DNA of 64,000 bases from Hansschlegelia plantiphila (GTDB lineage: Bacteria; Pseudomonadota; Alphaproteobacteria; Rhizobiales; Methylopilaceae). The notes under the pieces are model-generated. The model searched no databases, was not told the origin of the DNA, and worked only from the letters and a program-made list of their open reading frames with translations. How positions within the stretch are numbered: position 1 is the first letter of the stretch; each line of letters begins with the position of its first letter. The position numbers and the translations under genes were made by a program. The stretch spans positions 1-64,000 of the forward strand of contig NZ_BSFI01000021.1 of the NCBI RefSeq assembly GCF_027922265.1. The letters are read 5' to 3'. Of the stretch, positions 50,226-60,227 are shown in pieces.

Positions 50226-51628
50226 AGCGCCATCGCCCCCTTCAGCGCTCGACGGGAGGCGACGAGCTTCGCGAGCGCAGCGGAGGCGATCCGCACCTTC
50301 AGCGAATCCGACCGGCTCGTCAGAATGATCGGGACCCGCGCGCCCAGCACCAGGCCGGCGGCGTCCGCGCCCGCGAAGTAGATCAACTGCTTCGCCAGCA
50401 TGTTGCCGGCCTCCAGATCTGGCGCCAGCAGGATGTCGGCATGGCCCGCGACCGGCGACGCGAGGCCCTTGATGCGGGCGGCGTCGGGACTGATGGCGTT
50501 GTCAAAGGCGAGCGGCCCGTCCACGCGCGCGCCGGTGATCTGGCCTCGCGCCGCCATCACCGCGAGCGCCGCAGCGTCCAGCGTCGAGGGCATCCTGGCG
50601 CTGACCGTCTCGACCGCCGCGAGCGCCGCGACAAGCGGCTCCTCGACCCCGAGCAGGAGGAGGAGATCGACTGCGTTCTGCACGATGTCGCGCTTTTGCT
50701 CGAGTGTCGGCTGGATGTTGATCGCGGCGTCCGTGACGATCAGCGGCTTGGCGTAGGCCGGCACGTCCATGGCGTAGACATGGCTGATGCGGCGCTCAGT
50801 CCTCAGGCCGGAGCCGGGAGCCACCACCGCGCCCAGCAGTTCGTCGGTGTGGAGGCTGCCCTTCATGAGGGTAGCCGCCTGGCCCGCGACGACCAGTTCC
50901 ACGGCGCGCGCGGCGGCGGCGTGGCTGTGTTCGACCGACTCGATCGCGATCCCATCGAGCGACACCTTCGCCGCCTCGGCGGCGGCGCGGATCTTCGCTT
51001 CGGGGCCGATGAGCAAAGGCTCCAGCAGGCCGGCGTCGCGGATCTCGACCGCGGCCAGGATCGCTTCGGGAGAGCAGGGGTGGACGACGGCGACGCGGAT
51101 CGTCGGAAGGCCCCGGGCGTCCTTCACGAAGCTGTCGTAGCGGGCGTGACGGCGCAGCGAGACCTCGGGCAGCCTGGAGCGCGGCCACTCGATCGTGCTC
51201 GCCGGCGCTATAACCGTCGCGGTCCCGGTGAGGACCTCGTCGCCCCGCTGGTTGGTCGCGATCGTGTCGAGCAGCACGATCCGCTTCTCGGGCCGCTTCT
51301 CCCGCACTGTCACGGTGACCGTGATGGTGTCGCCGGGCGCGACCGGCCTGCGGAACTTCAGGTCCTGCCCAAGGTAGATCGTGCCAGGACCGGGCAGCTT
51401 TGTGCCGAGCACGGCCGAGACCAGCGCGCCCGTCCACATGCCGTGGGCGACGATGTGGCCGAACAGGTCCGTGGCTGCGAATGCGGCGTCGAGATGGGCC
51501 GGGTTGACGTCGCCGGAGACGGCGGCGAACAGGTCGATGTCGTCGCGCCCGACGATGCGGACCAGCGAGGCGGCCTCGCCGACGACGAGTTCGTCGAAGG
51601 TGCGGTTCCTGAGGGATACGTCCTCCAT
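50222..51628 (-). CDS. MaoC dehydratase - phosphate acyltransferase fusion
   Basis: A 468-residue bifunctional protein. Residues about 1-150: MaoC-like hotdog with the NPAHLDAAFA catalytic Asp/His stretch (DVNPAH) and HGMWTGALVSAVL, an (R)-specific enoyl-CoA hydratase. Residues about 165-468: phosphate acetyl/butyryltransferase (LVVAGQAATLMKGSLHTDEL, VTDAAINIQPTLEQK). It converts enoyl-CoA to 3-hydroxyacyl-CoA and acyl-CoA to acyl-phosphate. Such fusions accompany AckA and PhaC in this lineage. The start at 51628 has GAGG six bases upstream. Confidence 0.9.
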   Translation of the reverse strand: MEDVSLRNRTFDELVVGEAASLVRIVGRDDIDLFAAVSGDVNPAHLDAAFAATDLFGHIVAHGMWTGALVSAVLGTKLPGPGTIYLGQDLKFRRPVAPGDTITVTVTVREKRPEKRIVLLDTIATNQRGDEVLTGTATVIAPASTIEWPRSRLPEVSLRRHARYDSFVKDARGLPTIRVAVVHPCSPEAILAAVEIRDAGLLEPLLIGPEAKIRAAAEAAKVSLDGIAIESVEHSHAAAARAVELVVAGQAATLMKGSLHTDELLGAVVAPGSGLRTERRISHVYAMDVPAYAKPLIVTDAAINIQPTLEQKRDIVQNAVDLLLLLGVEEPLVAALAAVETVSARMPSTLDAAALAVMAARGQITGARVDGPLAFDNAISPDAARIKGLASPVAGHADILLAPDLEAGNMLAKQLIYFAGADAAGLVLGARVPIILTSRSDSLKVRIASAALAKLVASRRALKGAMAL

Positions 51629-51635
51629 GACAGCC

Positions 51636-53417
51636 TCAGCGTTGCAGGACATAGGAGCCGGGCGCATCTTCGAGCGCCCCGTAATCAAGGTCCGGCGCGC
51701 CGATACCCGGCGGCGCCACGCGCTCCGGAGCCGAGCGGGCCGCGAGCCAGTCAGACCAGACGGGCCACCACGAACCTTCCTCCGCAGCCGCCGCCGCGGC
51801 CCATTCGTCAGGGGTGAGGATCACGTCGCCGGCCTCTCGAGTGGCGTTGCGGAAGTGGCGGCCCGAATGGCCGGGCTCGCTCACGATCCCCGCGTTGTGC
51901 CCTCCGCTCGTCAACACGAAGGTGACGGCGGTCTCCGCGAGGGCGTGGATCTTGTAGACCGAGCGCCATGGCGCGACGTGGTCGCGCTCGGTCCCGACCA
52001 CGAAGAACGGCGCACGGATGTTCTGCAGCGCCGCGGGGCGACCGTCGACCATCAGCCGACCGGCGGCGAGTTCGTTGTCGAGATAGAGCCGCCGCAGATA
52101 TTCGCCGTGCATACGGGCCGGCATACGGGTGGAGTCCGCGTTCCACGCCATCAGGTCGATCATCGGGCTGCGTTCGCCCATGAGGTAGTCGTGGACGATG
52201 CGCGACCACACGAGATCGTTGGAGCGGAGCAGCTGGAACGCGCCCGCCATCTGGTCGGCGGCGAGATAGCCGCGGTTCCACATCATGCTTTCAAGGAAGT
52301 TCAGCTGGCTGTCGTCGATGAACAGGGCGAGTTCGCCGGGCTCGGTGAAATCGGTCTGGGCGGCCAGCAGCGTGATGGAGGCGAGCCGGTCATCCTTCGC
52401 CCGCGCCATCGCGGCGGCGGTGATCGAAAGCAGGGTGCCTCCGAGGCAATAGCCGGCTGCGTGGATCTTGCGGCCGGGAACGATCGCGGCGACCGCGTCG
52501 AGCGCGGCCATGACGCCGAGCGCGCGGTAGTCGTCGAAGGCTAGATCACGGTCGCTTGCGTCCGGATTCCGCCAGGAGACGCAGAACACCGTATGGCCCT
52601 GGGCCACGAGATAACGGATCAGCGAGTTCTGCGGCGAGAGGTCGAGGATATAGTATTTCATGATCCACGCCGGGACGATCAGCACCGGCTCGGCCAGCAC
52701 GGTCTCGGTCGCCGGAGCATATTGGATCAGCTCGATCAGGCGGTTACGGAAGACGACCTTGCCGGGCGTGACCGCGACGTCTCTGCCGGCTACGAAGGTC
52801 TCCGCACCGACCAGCGGGCGTCCGGCTGACTGACGGCTCACGTCTTCAGCCCAGTTCTTCACGCCCTGAACGAGATTGGCGCCGCCCGAATCGAGCGTCT
52901 TCCGAACGACCTCGGGGTTCGCCAGCGGGATGTTCGAGGGCGAGAACATGTCGAGGATCTGCCGCGCCGTGAAGGCGACCACGTCCTGATGATGCGGCGA
53001 GACGCCTGGCACCTCATGGGTGACGTTGTGCCACCATTGCTGATTGAGCAGAAACGCCTGCGCCCAGAGGCTATAGGGCGGTTTGCGCCAAGCGTCGCCG
53101 CGGAAGCGATTGTCGCCCGGCAGCGGTTCGATGCAGGGCGGCGTTGACGGATCGAGGGCGGCGGTGACCGCATGATTGAGCAGCCGGCTCGTCTTGCGCA
53201 CAGCCTTGTAGGCGATTTCCGCCCGCTTGCCGGGCGAGGCGGCGAGATGAAGCGACCAGTCAAAGAACGCAAGCGTCAGCGCCGCAGGCGACAGGCCGCC
53301 GGTGGCCTGCGCCGCGAACGCCTCCGTCATCTGGTCGAGCGCGTGGAAACCTTCGAGGCCGAGGTTTTCATCTTCCGGCGCCGGTCCGCCCGCTGGCTTA
53401 AGGAAGGCGGCCATCAT
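51636..53417 (-). CDS. phaC: PHA synthase (class I PhaC type)
   Basis: A 593-residue polymerase that joins 3-hydroxyacyl-CoA into polyhydroxyalkanoate. The N-terminal part has NHAVTAALDP and RFRGDAWRKPPYSLWAQAF; the catalytic lipase-like box is GYCLGG with the Cys nucleophile; Asp and His follow in ERDHVAPW and SGGHNAGIV. The ATG at 53417 overlaps the TetR stop (ATGA 53414-53417), so the regulator and enzyme are coupled. Confidence 0.92.
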   Translation of the reverse strand: MMAAFLKPAGGPAPEDENLGLEGFHALDQMTEAFAAQATGGLSPAALTLAFFDWSLHLAASPGKRAEIAYKAVRKTSRLLNHAVTAALDPSTPPCIEPLPGDNRFRGDAWRKPPYSLWAQAFLLNQQWWHNVTHEVPGVSPHHQDVVAFTARQILDMFSPSNIPLANPEVVRKTLDSGGANLVQGVKNWAEDVSRQSAGRPLVGAETFVAGRDVAVTPGKVVFRNRLIELIQYAPATETVLAEPVLIVPAWIMKYYILDLSPQNSLIRYLVAQGHTVFCVSWRNPDASDRDLAFDDYRALGVMAALDAVAAIVPGRKIHAAGYCLGGTLLSITAAAMARAKDDRLASITLLAAQTDFTEPGELALFIDDSQLNFLESMMWNRGYLAADQMAGAFQLLRSNDLVWSRIVHDYLMGERSPMIDLMAWNADSTRMPARMHGEYLRRLYLDNELAAGRLMVDGRPAALQNIRAPFFVVGTERDHVAPWRSVYKIHALAETAVTFVLTSGGHNAGIVSEPGHSGRHFRNATREAGDVILTPDEWAAAAAAEEGSWWPVWSDWLAARSAPERVAPPGIGAPDLDYGALEDAPGSYVLQR

Positions 53418-54004
53418 CTCGTCTCCGTCTCGCCGGCTGCACAAGCGAGACAGGCTTCCAGAACCGCCTCCACGAGCCGCCGGAAGTCGTCGGGCCGGTC
53501 CTTGAAAATGGAGTCGACGTCGAGCACGTCACGGAACAGACGAATTCCGGCCAGCGCCGCCGAGATCAGCGCGGCGCGCTGAAGCGCGGGCGCCTTCAGC
53601 TTGACGGAAAGCGGCTCCACGAACTCCGTGAACAGCAACTGGCGCAGGATGGGCCTCGCCTGCTCGCTGTTCAGCGAACGCACCATGATTTCGAACGGAT
53701 TGACTTCCGCGGCGGCGGGGTAGAGAGGCTCTTCGATCACGCTTTGCGCGAGATTGCGCTTCAGCTCATCGCCGTCGCCGACGATGAAGCGCTCGGGCCG
53801 GAAGGCTTCCTTCAGCGCCTCCACGAACAGATCCTCCTTCGACCCGAAGCATCGATGCACGTAGGAGACGTCGACCGCGACGTCCGAGGCGAGATCCCGA
53901 AGCTTGGTCTCTTCGTAGGAATTTTTTGAAAACCTTTCAATCGCAGCGGCAAGAATAAGATCGCGCGTGACGTATCCGGGTCGCCTCTCTAGCGTCAGGG
54001 GCAT
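53414..54004 (-). CDS. TetR-family regulator of the PHA/acyl-phosphate operon
   Basis: A 196-residue regulator: N-terminal HTH (LILAAAIERFSKNSYEETK, LASDVAVDVSYVHRCFGSKEDLF) and a helical ligand domain. GAGGAAG lies five bases before ATG 54004. First gene of the leftward operon with phaC, the MaoC-Pta fusion, ackA and fabI. It probably binds the palindromes at 54061-54094 and senses an acyl-CoA or related metabolite. Confidence 0.88.
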   Translation of the reverse strand: MPLTLERRPGYVTRDLILAAAIERFSKNSYEETKLRDLASDVAVDVSYVHRCFGSKEDLFVEALKEAFRPERFIVGDGDELKRNLAQSVIEEPLYPAAAEVNPFEIMVRSLNSEQARPILRQLLFTEFVEPLSVKLKAPALQRAALISAALAGIRLFRDVLDVDSIFKDRPDDFRRLVEAVLEACLACAAGETETR

Positions 54005-54060
54005 GTCTTCCTCGCGCAAACGTCAACGAGCTTTAGACTTGATCATAGCCAATCGTCGGT

Positions 54061-54094
54061 CAACGATCGTTGATCGACATCAACGATCGCTCGT
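54061..54094. promoter_or_regulatory. Likely TetR operator (TCAACGATCGTTGA)
   Basis: A perfect 14-base palindrome at 54061-54074, then a second near-copy of one side (TCAACGATCG, 54081-54090) 20 bases on. It lies in the gap between the divergent tetR operon and the phasin-like gene, where a repressor of both would bind. Confidence 0.6.
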
Positions 54095-54163
54095 CTCCGA
54101 GAGGCGAAGCTACATCGCGGAACCCCCGGCCGGACGTTCGATAGCTGGCTCAGGAGATTGCAG

Positions 54164-54463
54164 ATGACCGCGACATCAAGCGCTGCGACGTCCCGAAAGG
54201 GCGAAGACGCGAGCGTCCCCATGCCCGGCGCGGAATGGCTCAAGCCGCTGTCGGAGACGCCTATCCGTCTCTACGGCGAGGGGCTCGGGTTCGCAGCGAC
54301 GCGCCTGCGCGCTCAGGCGCAGCTCCTTGAGGAATTGTCGACCGCCCCCAGCCCGTCCGACGCGTTCAGGCGTCAGCTTCGCTGCATTCAAGAGGCGTGG
54401 GCCTTCTATGGAGCGGCGGGGCAGAAGCTGCTCAGCTCGACGCTCCGACGCGACCGCCGCTGA
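54164..54463 (+). CDS. Phasin-like protein, 99 aa
   Basis: A helical 99-residue protein (EWLKPLSETPIRLYGEGLGFAA, TRLRAQAQLLEELST) divergent from the PHA synthase operon. The amphipathic helix pattern, the position and the shared operator region suggest a granule-associated phasin coating PHA granules. CAGGAG seven bases before ATG 54164 supports the start. The call is from context and amphipathicity, not a firm motif. Confidence 0.6.
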   Translation: MTATSSAATSRKGEDASVPMPGAEWLKPLSETPIRLYGEGLGFAATRLRAQAQLLEELSTAPSPSDAFRRQLRCIQEAWAFYGAAGQKLLSSTLRRDRR

Positions 54464-54559
54464 TGACGGCGACCGTAAGGGGCGGCGTCCGCCGGATCGT
54501 TCGAGGACCGGCACTTCGGGGACGAACGGTTCGGCGTCACCGGGCGGGGAGCGCGACAG

Positions 54560-55627
54560 ATGCCCGTTAAAAGGATTTGGATCGCGGCTGCGGCTGTGAT
54601 CGTGGTGGCGGTCGCGGGCCCGTATCTCTGGCGCGCGCTCAATCCCGCCGGCCTGCCGGAGGGCGTCGCGAGCGGCAACGGCCGCATCGAGGCCGTCGAG
54701 ATCGACGTCGCGACCCGCGCCTCCGGACGCATCAAGGACATCCTTGTCAACGAGGGCGACTTCGTGTCTGCGGGCCAGACCTTGGCGCGCATGGACACGG
54801 CCCAGCTCGAAGCCCAGAAGCGCGAGGCCGAAGCTCAGCTCCGGCGCGCCACGATCGGCGTCGACACCGCACAAAGCTTCGTCGCCCAGCGGGAGGCCGA
54901 ACGCACGGCGGCCCTCGCCGTGATCGAGCAGCGCAAGGCGGAGTTCGACGCGGCGAGCGCGAAACTCGGCCGCTCCGAGCAGCTGGTCAAGACCGACAAC
55001 GTCTCGCGCCAGGTGCTCGACGACGACCGGGCTCGGGCGCTGGGCGCGAAGGCTGCGGTGGGCGCGGCCGAGGCCAACCTGGCGGCCGCAGAGGCCGCGA
55101 TCGGGGCGGCGAAATCCCAGGTGGTGGACGCCGGAGCCGCCGTGGACGCCGCGCGCTCCACAATCGAGCGGATCGTCGCCGACCTCGACGACAGCATTCT
55201 GGTCTCGCCGCGCGACGGTCGGGTGCAGTATCGCGTCGCCCAGCCGGGCGAGGTCCTCTCGGCCGGCGGGCGCGTGCTCAACATCGTCGACCTCGGCGAC
55301 GTCTACATGACCTTCTTCCTTCCCACCGAGCAGGCAGGCCGCGTCGCCTATGGCTCGCAGGCGCGGATCATCCTCGACGCCGCTCCGCAATACGTCATAC
55401 CGGCCGAGGTATCCTTCGTTTCCGACGTCGCGCAGTTCACGCCCAAGACGGTCGAAACGGCGCAAGAGCGCGAGAAGCTCATGTTCCGGATCAAGGCGCG
55501 CATCCCGCCCGAACTGCTGCGCAAGCACATCCGGCAGGTGAAGACCGGCCTGCCCGGGGTGACCTATGTGCTGACGGCCCCGAACGCCGAATGGCCCGCG
55601 AACCTGCAGGGCGCCCTCGCGCCATGA
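54560..55627 (+). CDS. HlyD-family periplasmic adaptor (YhiI type)
   Basis: A 355-residue membrane-fusion protein: N-terminal membrane anchor ([19 protein letters not shown]), lipoyl/biotinyl-like halves ([20 protein letters not shown] and [17 protein letters not shown]), and a long alpha-hairpin of about 90-190 in between. It links the ABC-2 exporter to the outer membrane. The stop overlaps the RbbA-like gene (ATGA). Confidence 0.9.
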   Translation: MPVKRIWIAAAAVIVVAVAGPYLWRALNPAGLPEGVASGNGRIEAVEIDVATRASGRIKDILVNEGDFVSAGQTLARMDTAQLEAQKREAEAQLRRATIGVDTAQSFVAQREAERTAALAVIEQRKAEFDAASAKLGRSEQLVKTDNVSRQVLDDDRARALGAKAAVGAAEANLAAAEAAIGAAKSQVVDAGAAVDAARSTIERIVADLDDSILVSPRDGRVQYRVAQPGEVLSAGGRVLNIVDLGDVYMTFFLPTEQAGRVAYGSQARIILDAAPQYVIPAEVSFVSDVAQFTPKTVETAQEREKLMFRIKARIPPELLRKHIRQVKTGLPGVTYVLTAPNAEWPANLQGALAP

Positions 55628-58398
55628 CCTCCGCTTCCGCGGCCCAGGGCGGAAACGCCACGCCTGTCGCGCGTCTCGACCGGGTCAGCCTGTCCTACGG
55701 CGCGACGCGCGCGCTCGACGGCGTCACGCTCGACATTCCTGCAGGTTGCATGGCGGGGCTGATCGGCCCGGACGGGGTCGGTAAGTCGAGCCTGCTTTCG
55801 TTGCTCGCGGGCGCGCATGCGATCCGCGAGGGCCGTATCGAGGCGCTCGGCGGGGACATGGCCGACGTCCGCCACCGGCGCGACGCCTGCCCGCGCATAG
55901 CCTACATGCCGCAGGGCCTCGGCAAGAACCTCTATCCGACCCTATCGGTGTTCGAGAACGTCGACTTCTTCGGCCGCCTGTTCGGGCATTCCGCAGACGA
56001 GCGCCGACGCCGCATCGCGAACCTGCTCGAGCGCACCGGCCTCGGCCCCTTCGCCGGCCGACCGGCCGGCAAGCTTTCGGGCGGCATGAAGCAGAAGCTC
56101 GGTCTGTGCTGCGCCCTGATCCACGACCCCGACCTGCTCATCCTCGACGAGCCGACCACCGGCGTGGACCCGCTGTCGCGCCGGCAGTTCTGGGACCTGA
56201 TCGACGCGATCCGCGCCGAGCGGCCGGGCATGAGCGTGCTGGTCGCCACCGCCTATATGGAGGAGGCCGCGCGCTTCGACTGGCTCGCCGCCATGGACGA
56301 CGGCCGCGTGCTGGCGACGGGCTCTCCCGCCGAACTGCTCGCGCGCGCCAGCGCCGCCACGCTCGACGCCGCCTTCATCGCCCTGCTTCCGCCGGAGAAA
56401 CGCGAAGGCTACCGTCCGGTCGAGATCGTTCCGCGCGAAGCGGACGCGCGCTCGACGCTCGCGATCGAGGCCGACGGGCTGACGATGCGCTTCGGCGACT
56501 TCATGGCCGTCGATCACGTCGACCTGCGCGTGTCCGAAGGCGAGATCTTCGGCTTTCTCGGCTCCAACGGCTGCGGCAAGACCACGACCATGAAGATGCT
56601 GACCGGCCTGCTTCCCGCGAGCGAAGGCCGGGCGCGTCTGTTCGGGCGCGAGGTGGACCCGCGCGACATCGAGACCCGCCGTAACGTCGGCTACATGTCG
56701 CAGGCTTTCTCGCTCTATTCGGAGCTGACGGTCCGCCAGAACCTGGAGCTCCACGCGCGCCTGTTCAGCCTTCCCGAGGCGACGATTCCAGCCCGGGTCG
56801 AGGAAAGCGCCCGACGCTTCGATCTCGCCGACGTCTTGGACGCCCTCCCCGACGCACTGCCGCTCGGCGTCCGGCAGCGGCTGTCGCTGGCGGTCGCTCT
56901 CATCCACGGACCGAAGCTGCTGATTCTCGACGAGCCGACCTCCGGCGTCGATCCAGTGGCGCGCGACGCGCTCTGGCGCGTCCTGATCGAACTCGCGCGC
57001 CGCGACCGGGTCACAATCTTCATCTCGACGCACTTCATGAACGAGGCGGAGCGCTGCGACCGCATCTCCCTCATGCACGCCGGCAAGGTGCTGATCACTG
57101 ACACGCCGGCCGGCATCACGGCCCGGCGCGGCGCGGCGACGCTCGAGGACGCATTCGTCGCCTACCTCGAAGAGGCCATAGCCGACGGAGCGCCCGCCGC
57201 CCCGCCGGCGCCCGCCACGGTAGCGGCTCCGACGCCCGAACGCCCGGCCGCCCCGGAGCGGCGACGCCTGTTGTTCGACCACCGCCGCATGCTCAGCTAC
57301 ACGCGGCGAGAGGCTCTGGAGCTGCGGCGGGACCCGATCCGCGCGACGCTCGCGATGGTCGGCAGCATGCTGCTGATGCTGGTCATCGGCTACGGCGTCA
57401 ACATGGACGTCGAGAACCTCTCCTTCGCGATCCTTGACCGGGACGGCACGACCACGAGCCGGGACTATGCGCTCGACATCGCGGGCTCGCGCTACTTCGA
57501 CGTGAAGCCGCCGATCGCCGATTATGACGACCTCGACCGGAGGATGCGGGCGGGCGAGCTCAGTCTGGCGATCGAGATTCCTCCGGGCTTCGCGGAGGAC
57601 GTGGCGCGCGGGCGGAACGTCGCCATAGCCGCCTGGATCGACGGTGCGATGCCGACGCGCGCCGAGACCGTGCGCGGCTACGTGCAGGGCCTGCACGCCC
57701 ACTGGCTGACGGAGAAGGCGCGCGCCCTTCTCGGGGCGCGGGCGGCGGCGGCCGCGTTCTCGGTTGAAACGCGCTACCGCTACAATCCGAACGTGGCCAG
57801 CCTGGTCGCGATCGCGCCCGCCGTCATTCCGCTGCTGCTCATGCTGATCCCCGCGATGCTCGCCGCCCTCAGCGTAGTGCGGGAGAAGGAGCTGGGTTCG
57901 ATCGTCAACCTCTACGTCACCCCGGTGACGCGGCTGGAGTTCCTCGTGGGCAAGCAGATTCCTTACGTCGCGCTCGCCATGCTGAACGTGCTGCTGCTGT
58001 GGCTCGTGGCGATCCTGATCTTCCGCGTGCCTTTCACCGGCAGCTTTTTCGCCTTCGTCTCCGCGGGACTGCTCTACGTCATGGCGTCGACCGCCCTGGG
58101 CCTGCTGATCTCGACCTTCATGGAGAGCCAGATCGCGGCGATCTTCGGCACGGCGGTGCTGACCATCGTGCCGGCCGTGCAGTTTTCGGGGATGATCGAT
58201 CCTGTCTCGTCGCTGCAGGGCTTCGGAGCGGTGATCGGCCAGATCTACCCGACGACCCATTTCATGACGATCGCGCGTGGGACGTTCTCCAAGGCGCTCG
58301 ACGTTCACGACCTCCGTGGATCGTTCCTGCCGCTCGCTTTGGCCGCGCCGATCCTCCTTGCGCTGAGCGCCACGCTGCTGAAGAAGCAGGCGGGCTGA
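55624..58398 (+). CDS. rbbA: RbbA-like fusion: two ABC ATPases plus ABC-2 permease
   Basis: A 924-residue protein. First ATPase: Walker [10 protein letters not shown] (about 48-56), [19 protein letters not shown]. Second: Walker [10 protein letters not shown] (about 314-322), Walker [15 protein letters not shown]-terminal ABC-2 membrane half with about six helices (from 360 residues before the end; [30 protein letters not shown]). The order matches YhiH/RbbA. The second ATPase signature is GVRQR-like rather than LSGGQ. Substrate not known. It works with the adaptor and the YhhJ-type permease. Confidence 0.9.
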   Translation: MTSASAAQGGNATPVARLDRVSLSYGATRALDGVTLDIPAGCMAGLIGPDGVGKSSLLSLLAGAHAIREGRIEALGGDMADVRHRRDACPRIAYMPQGLGKNLYPTLSVFENVDFFGRLFGHSADERRRRIANLLERTGLGPFAGRPAGKLSGGMKQKLGLCCALIHDPDLLILDEPTTGVDPLSRRQFWDLIDAIRAERPGMSVLVATAYMEEAARFDWLAAMDDGRVLATGSPAELLARASAATLDAAFIALLPPEKREGYRPVEIVPREADARSTLAIEADGLTMRFGDFMAVDHVDLRVSEGEIFGFLGSNGCGKTTTMKMLTGLLPASEGRARLFGREVDPRDIETRRNVGYMSQAFSLYSELTVRQNLELHARLFSLPEATIPARVEESARRFDLADVLDALPDALPLGVRQRLSLAVALIHGPKLLILDEPTSGVDPVARDALWRVLIELARRDRVTIFISTHFMNEAERCDRISLMHAGKVLITDTPAGITARRGAATLEDAFVAYLEEAIADGAPAAPPAPATVAAPTPERPAAPERRRLLFDHRRMLSYTRREALELRRDPIRATLAMVGSMLLMLVIGYGVNMDVENLSFAILDRDGTTTSRDYALDIAGSRYFDVKPPIADYDDLDRRMRAGELSLAIEIPPGFAEDVARGRNVAIAAWIDGAMPTRAETVRGYVQGLHAHWLTEKARALLGARAAAAAFSVETRYRYNPNVASLVAIAPAVIPLLLMLIPAMLAALSVVREKELGSIVNLYVTPVTRLEFLVGKQIPYVALAMLNVLLLWLVAILIFRVPFTGSFFAFVSAGLLYVMASTALGLLISTFMESQIAAIFGTAVLTIVPAVQFSGMIDPVSSLQGFGAVIGQIYPTTHFMTIARGTFSKALDVHDLRGSFLPLALAAPILLALSATLLKKQAG

Positions 58399-58401
58399 GC
58401 G

Positions 58402-59514
58402 ATGCGCGCCTCGACCGTCTTCCACCTCGGAGTGAAGGAGCTGCGCGGCCTGCTGCGGGACCCGATGCTGCTCATCCTCATCGCCTACGCCTTCACGCTT
58501 TCGGTCTATACCGGCGCGACGGCCCTCCCGGAGACGCTGAACAAAGCGCCGATCGCTATCGTCGACGAGGACAGCTCGCCCCTTTCGGTGCGCGTGACGA
58601 GCGCGTTCTACCCGCCCTATTTCGTGGCCCCGAAGGTCATCACGAAGTCCGAAATGGACCAGCGCATGGACGCCGGGCTCGACGCCTTCGCGCTCGACAT
58701 TCCCGCGAACTTCCAGCGCGACCTGCTCGCCGGCCGCGCGCCCGCGATCCAGCTTAACGTCGACGCCACGCGCATGACGCAGGCCTTCAGCGGCGCCGGC
58801 TACGTCCAGAGCATCGTCTCGGAAGAAGTGGCGGCCTTCGCCGACCGCTACCGTTCGAGCGCCGCGCTCCCCGTCGACCTTACGCTCCGCGCCCGCTTCA
58901 ACCCCGAACTCAACAAGGGCTGGTTCGGGGCGGTCATGAACGTCATCAACAACGTCACCATGCTGTCGATCGTGCTCGCCGGAGCGGCGCTGATCCGCGA
59001 GCGCGAGCACGGCACCATCGAGCATCTCCTCGTGATGCCGATCACGCCGGCCGAGATCATGGTGTCGAAGGTCTGGTCGATGAGCCTCGTGGTGCTGCTC
59101 GCTTCCGCCTTCTCGATCGTGGTCGTGGTGCAGGGCGTGCTGCGCGTGCCGATCGAAGGCTCGATCGCCCTGTTTATGCTCGGAACCGCGCTGCAGCTGT
59201 TCGCGACGACCTCGATGGGCGTCTTCCTCGCCACACTCGCCGGTTCGATGCCGCAGTTCGGGCTCTTGCTGATGCTCGTGCTGCTGCCGCTTCAGGTCCT
59301 CTCCGGCGGGACGACGCCGCGCGAAAGCATGCCGGAGATCGTCCAGACCCTCATGCTTGCCGCTCCGAACACGCATTTCGTCATGCTGGCGCAGGCCGTG
59401 CTTTATCGCGGGGCGGGGTTCGACGTGGTCTGGCCGCAGTTCCTTGCGCTGTTCGCAATCGGCGTCGCGCTGTTCGCCTTCTCGCTGGGACGTTTTCGCA
59501 AATCCCTCGCCTGA
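58402..59514 (+). CDS. ABC-2 permease (YhhJ type)
   Basis: A 370-residue membrane protein: an N-terminal helix (LLILIAYAFTLSVYTGATA), a large periplasmic loop, and five C-terminal helices (NNVTMLSIVLAGAALIRERE, FALFAIGVALFAFSLGRF). Begins three bases after the RbbA-like stop. It would form the second half of the exporter. No terminator was recognised directly behind it. Confidence 0.9.
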   Translation: MRASTVFHLGVKELRGLLRDPMLLILIAYAFTLSVYTGATALPETLNKAPIAIVDEDSSPLSVRVTSAFYPPYFVAPKVITKSEMDQRMDAGLDAFALDIPANFQRDLLAGRAPAIQLNVDATRMTQAFSGAGYVQSIVSEEVAAFADRYRSSAALPVDLTLRARFNPELNKGWFGAVMNVINNVTMLSIVLAGAALIREREHGTIEHLLVMPITPAEIMVSKVWSMSLVVLLASAFSIVVVVQGVLRVPIEGSIALFMLGTALQLFATTSMGVFLATLAGSMPQFGLLLMLVLLPLQVLSGGTTPRESMPEIVQTLMLAAPNTHFVMLAQAVLYRGAGFDVVWPQFLALFAIGVALFAFSLGRFRKSLA

Positions 59515-59710
59515 CGCGGCGTCAGGAAAGAGCGGCGCCGTCGATTGAGCTCACATCGCCGATCTGCAAGGCCTATGCGGCAAGCCGCAGACCCTTTCGG
59601 CTCCGGTCACAAGAAGGAGGTGGGAGACGCTTCTCGAGCGGCCGAGTCCGGCGCGGGTCTGCGGCGCGAAACGCCGCTTGAGAGCTATTCTGCTGACCTA
59701 TTGAATCGGC

Positions 59711-59757
59711 TGGTCGGAGTGGCAGGATTCGAACCTGCGACCCCCTCGTCCCGAACA
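59711..59757 (-). other. Attachment-site remnant: 3' half of tRNA-Pro(CGG)
   Basis: On the minus strand, from the anticodon loop TTCGGGA (59755-59749, anticodon CGG), through the 3' stem CGAGG, T-arm GCAGG-TTCGAAT-CCTGC, acceptor CACTCCG, discriminator A and CCA (59713-59711). The 5' anticodon stem is missing: 59756-59760 do not pair. No matching 5' acceptor lies upstream in the right direction. As with tRNA-Gln at 21977, the break is at the anticodon loop, the usual crossover place of tyrosine integrases, so an integrated element should begin here and extend rightward. The rest of the gap 59515-59875 has no supported gene. Confidence 0.8.
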
Positions 59758-59875
59758 TTGTGATCGCCGCTGGCGTCCTTCAATCCTCAGCGTTTTTCGC
59801 TCTCGTCCGCCCCCGAATGTTCTCGCTCTGTTCACGGGTTTCGGGGGGCAATCGGGGCGTGGCGGACCGGCCGAC

Positions 59876-60173
59876 ATGGTGCGGGACGCCCGCATCGTGG
59901 GCGTCCTGCACAACGTCATCGAGGACACGCCCTGGACGATCGAACAGCTTCGCGCCGAGGGTTTCAGCGAGACCCGTCATCGCGGGTGTCGATGCAGTCA
60001 CGCGCCGACCCGGCGAGAGCTACGGCGACTTCATCGTCCGCGAGCCGACCGGGCGAGAGGTCAAGATCGCCGGCATCGCCGACAACATGGACCTGTTTCG
60101 ACTGACCGAGGTGACGGCAAAGGACCGGCGTCGCCTAGTGAAATACCAGGGCGCGATGGCGCTGCTCACTTAG
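59876..60173 (+). pseudogene. HD-family (p)ppGpp-hydrolase-like remnant, frameshifted
   Basis: One frame gives MVRDARIVGVLHNVIEDTPWTIEQL then loses sense; about one base off, the next frame gives VIAGVDAVTRRPGESYGDF and ADNMDLFRLTEVTAKDRRRL to a stop at 60173. Together they make the C-terminal part of a MESH1/SpoT-like HD hydrolase (here LHNVIEDT instead of LHDVIEDT). The N-terminal part and start are missing too. It is a decayed gene at the edge of the integrated region. Confidence 0.7.
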
Positions 60174-60227
60174 GGCCCGCTTAGCCCGCAACGAGAGCAT
60201 GCCAGCGGACCCCCAGCGCTTCGTTCG

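Noticed and set aside
54577..55623. In-frame upstream extension of the RbbA-like protein
   Set aside because: It is another frame of the HlyD-type gene; the ATPase begins properly at ATG 55624 (ATGA overlap).
55942..59376. An 1144-codon open frame on the minus strand opposite rbbA/yhhJ
   Set aside because: Shadow of the RbbA-like and YhhJ-type genes; the translation is low-complexity, rich in Arg, Glu and His.
59711..59785. A complete tRNA-Pro gene on the minus strand
   Set aside because: The 5' anticodon stem, D-arm and 5' acceptor do not match; only the 3' half exists.
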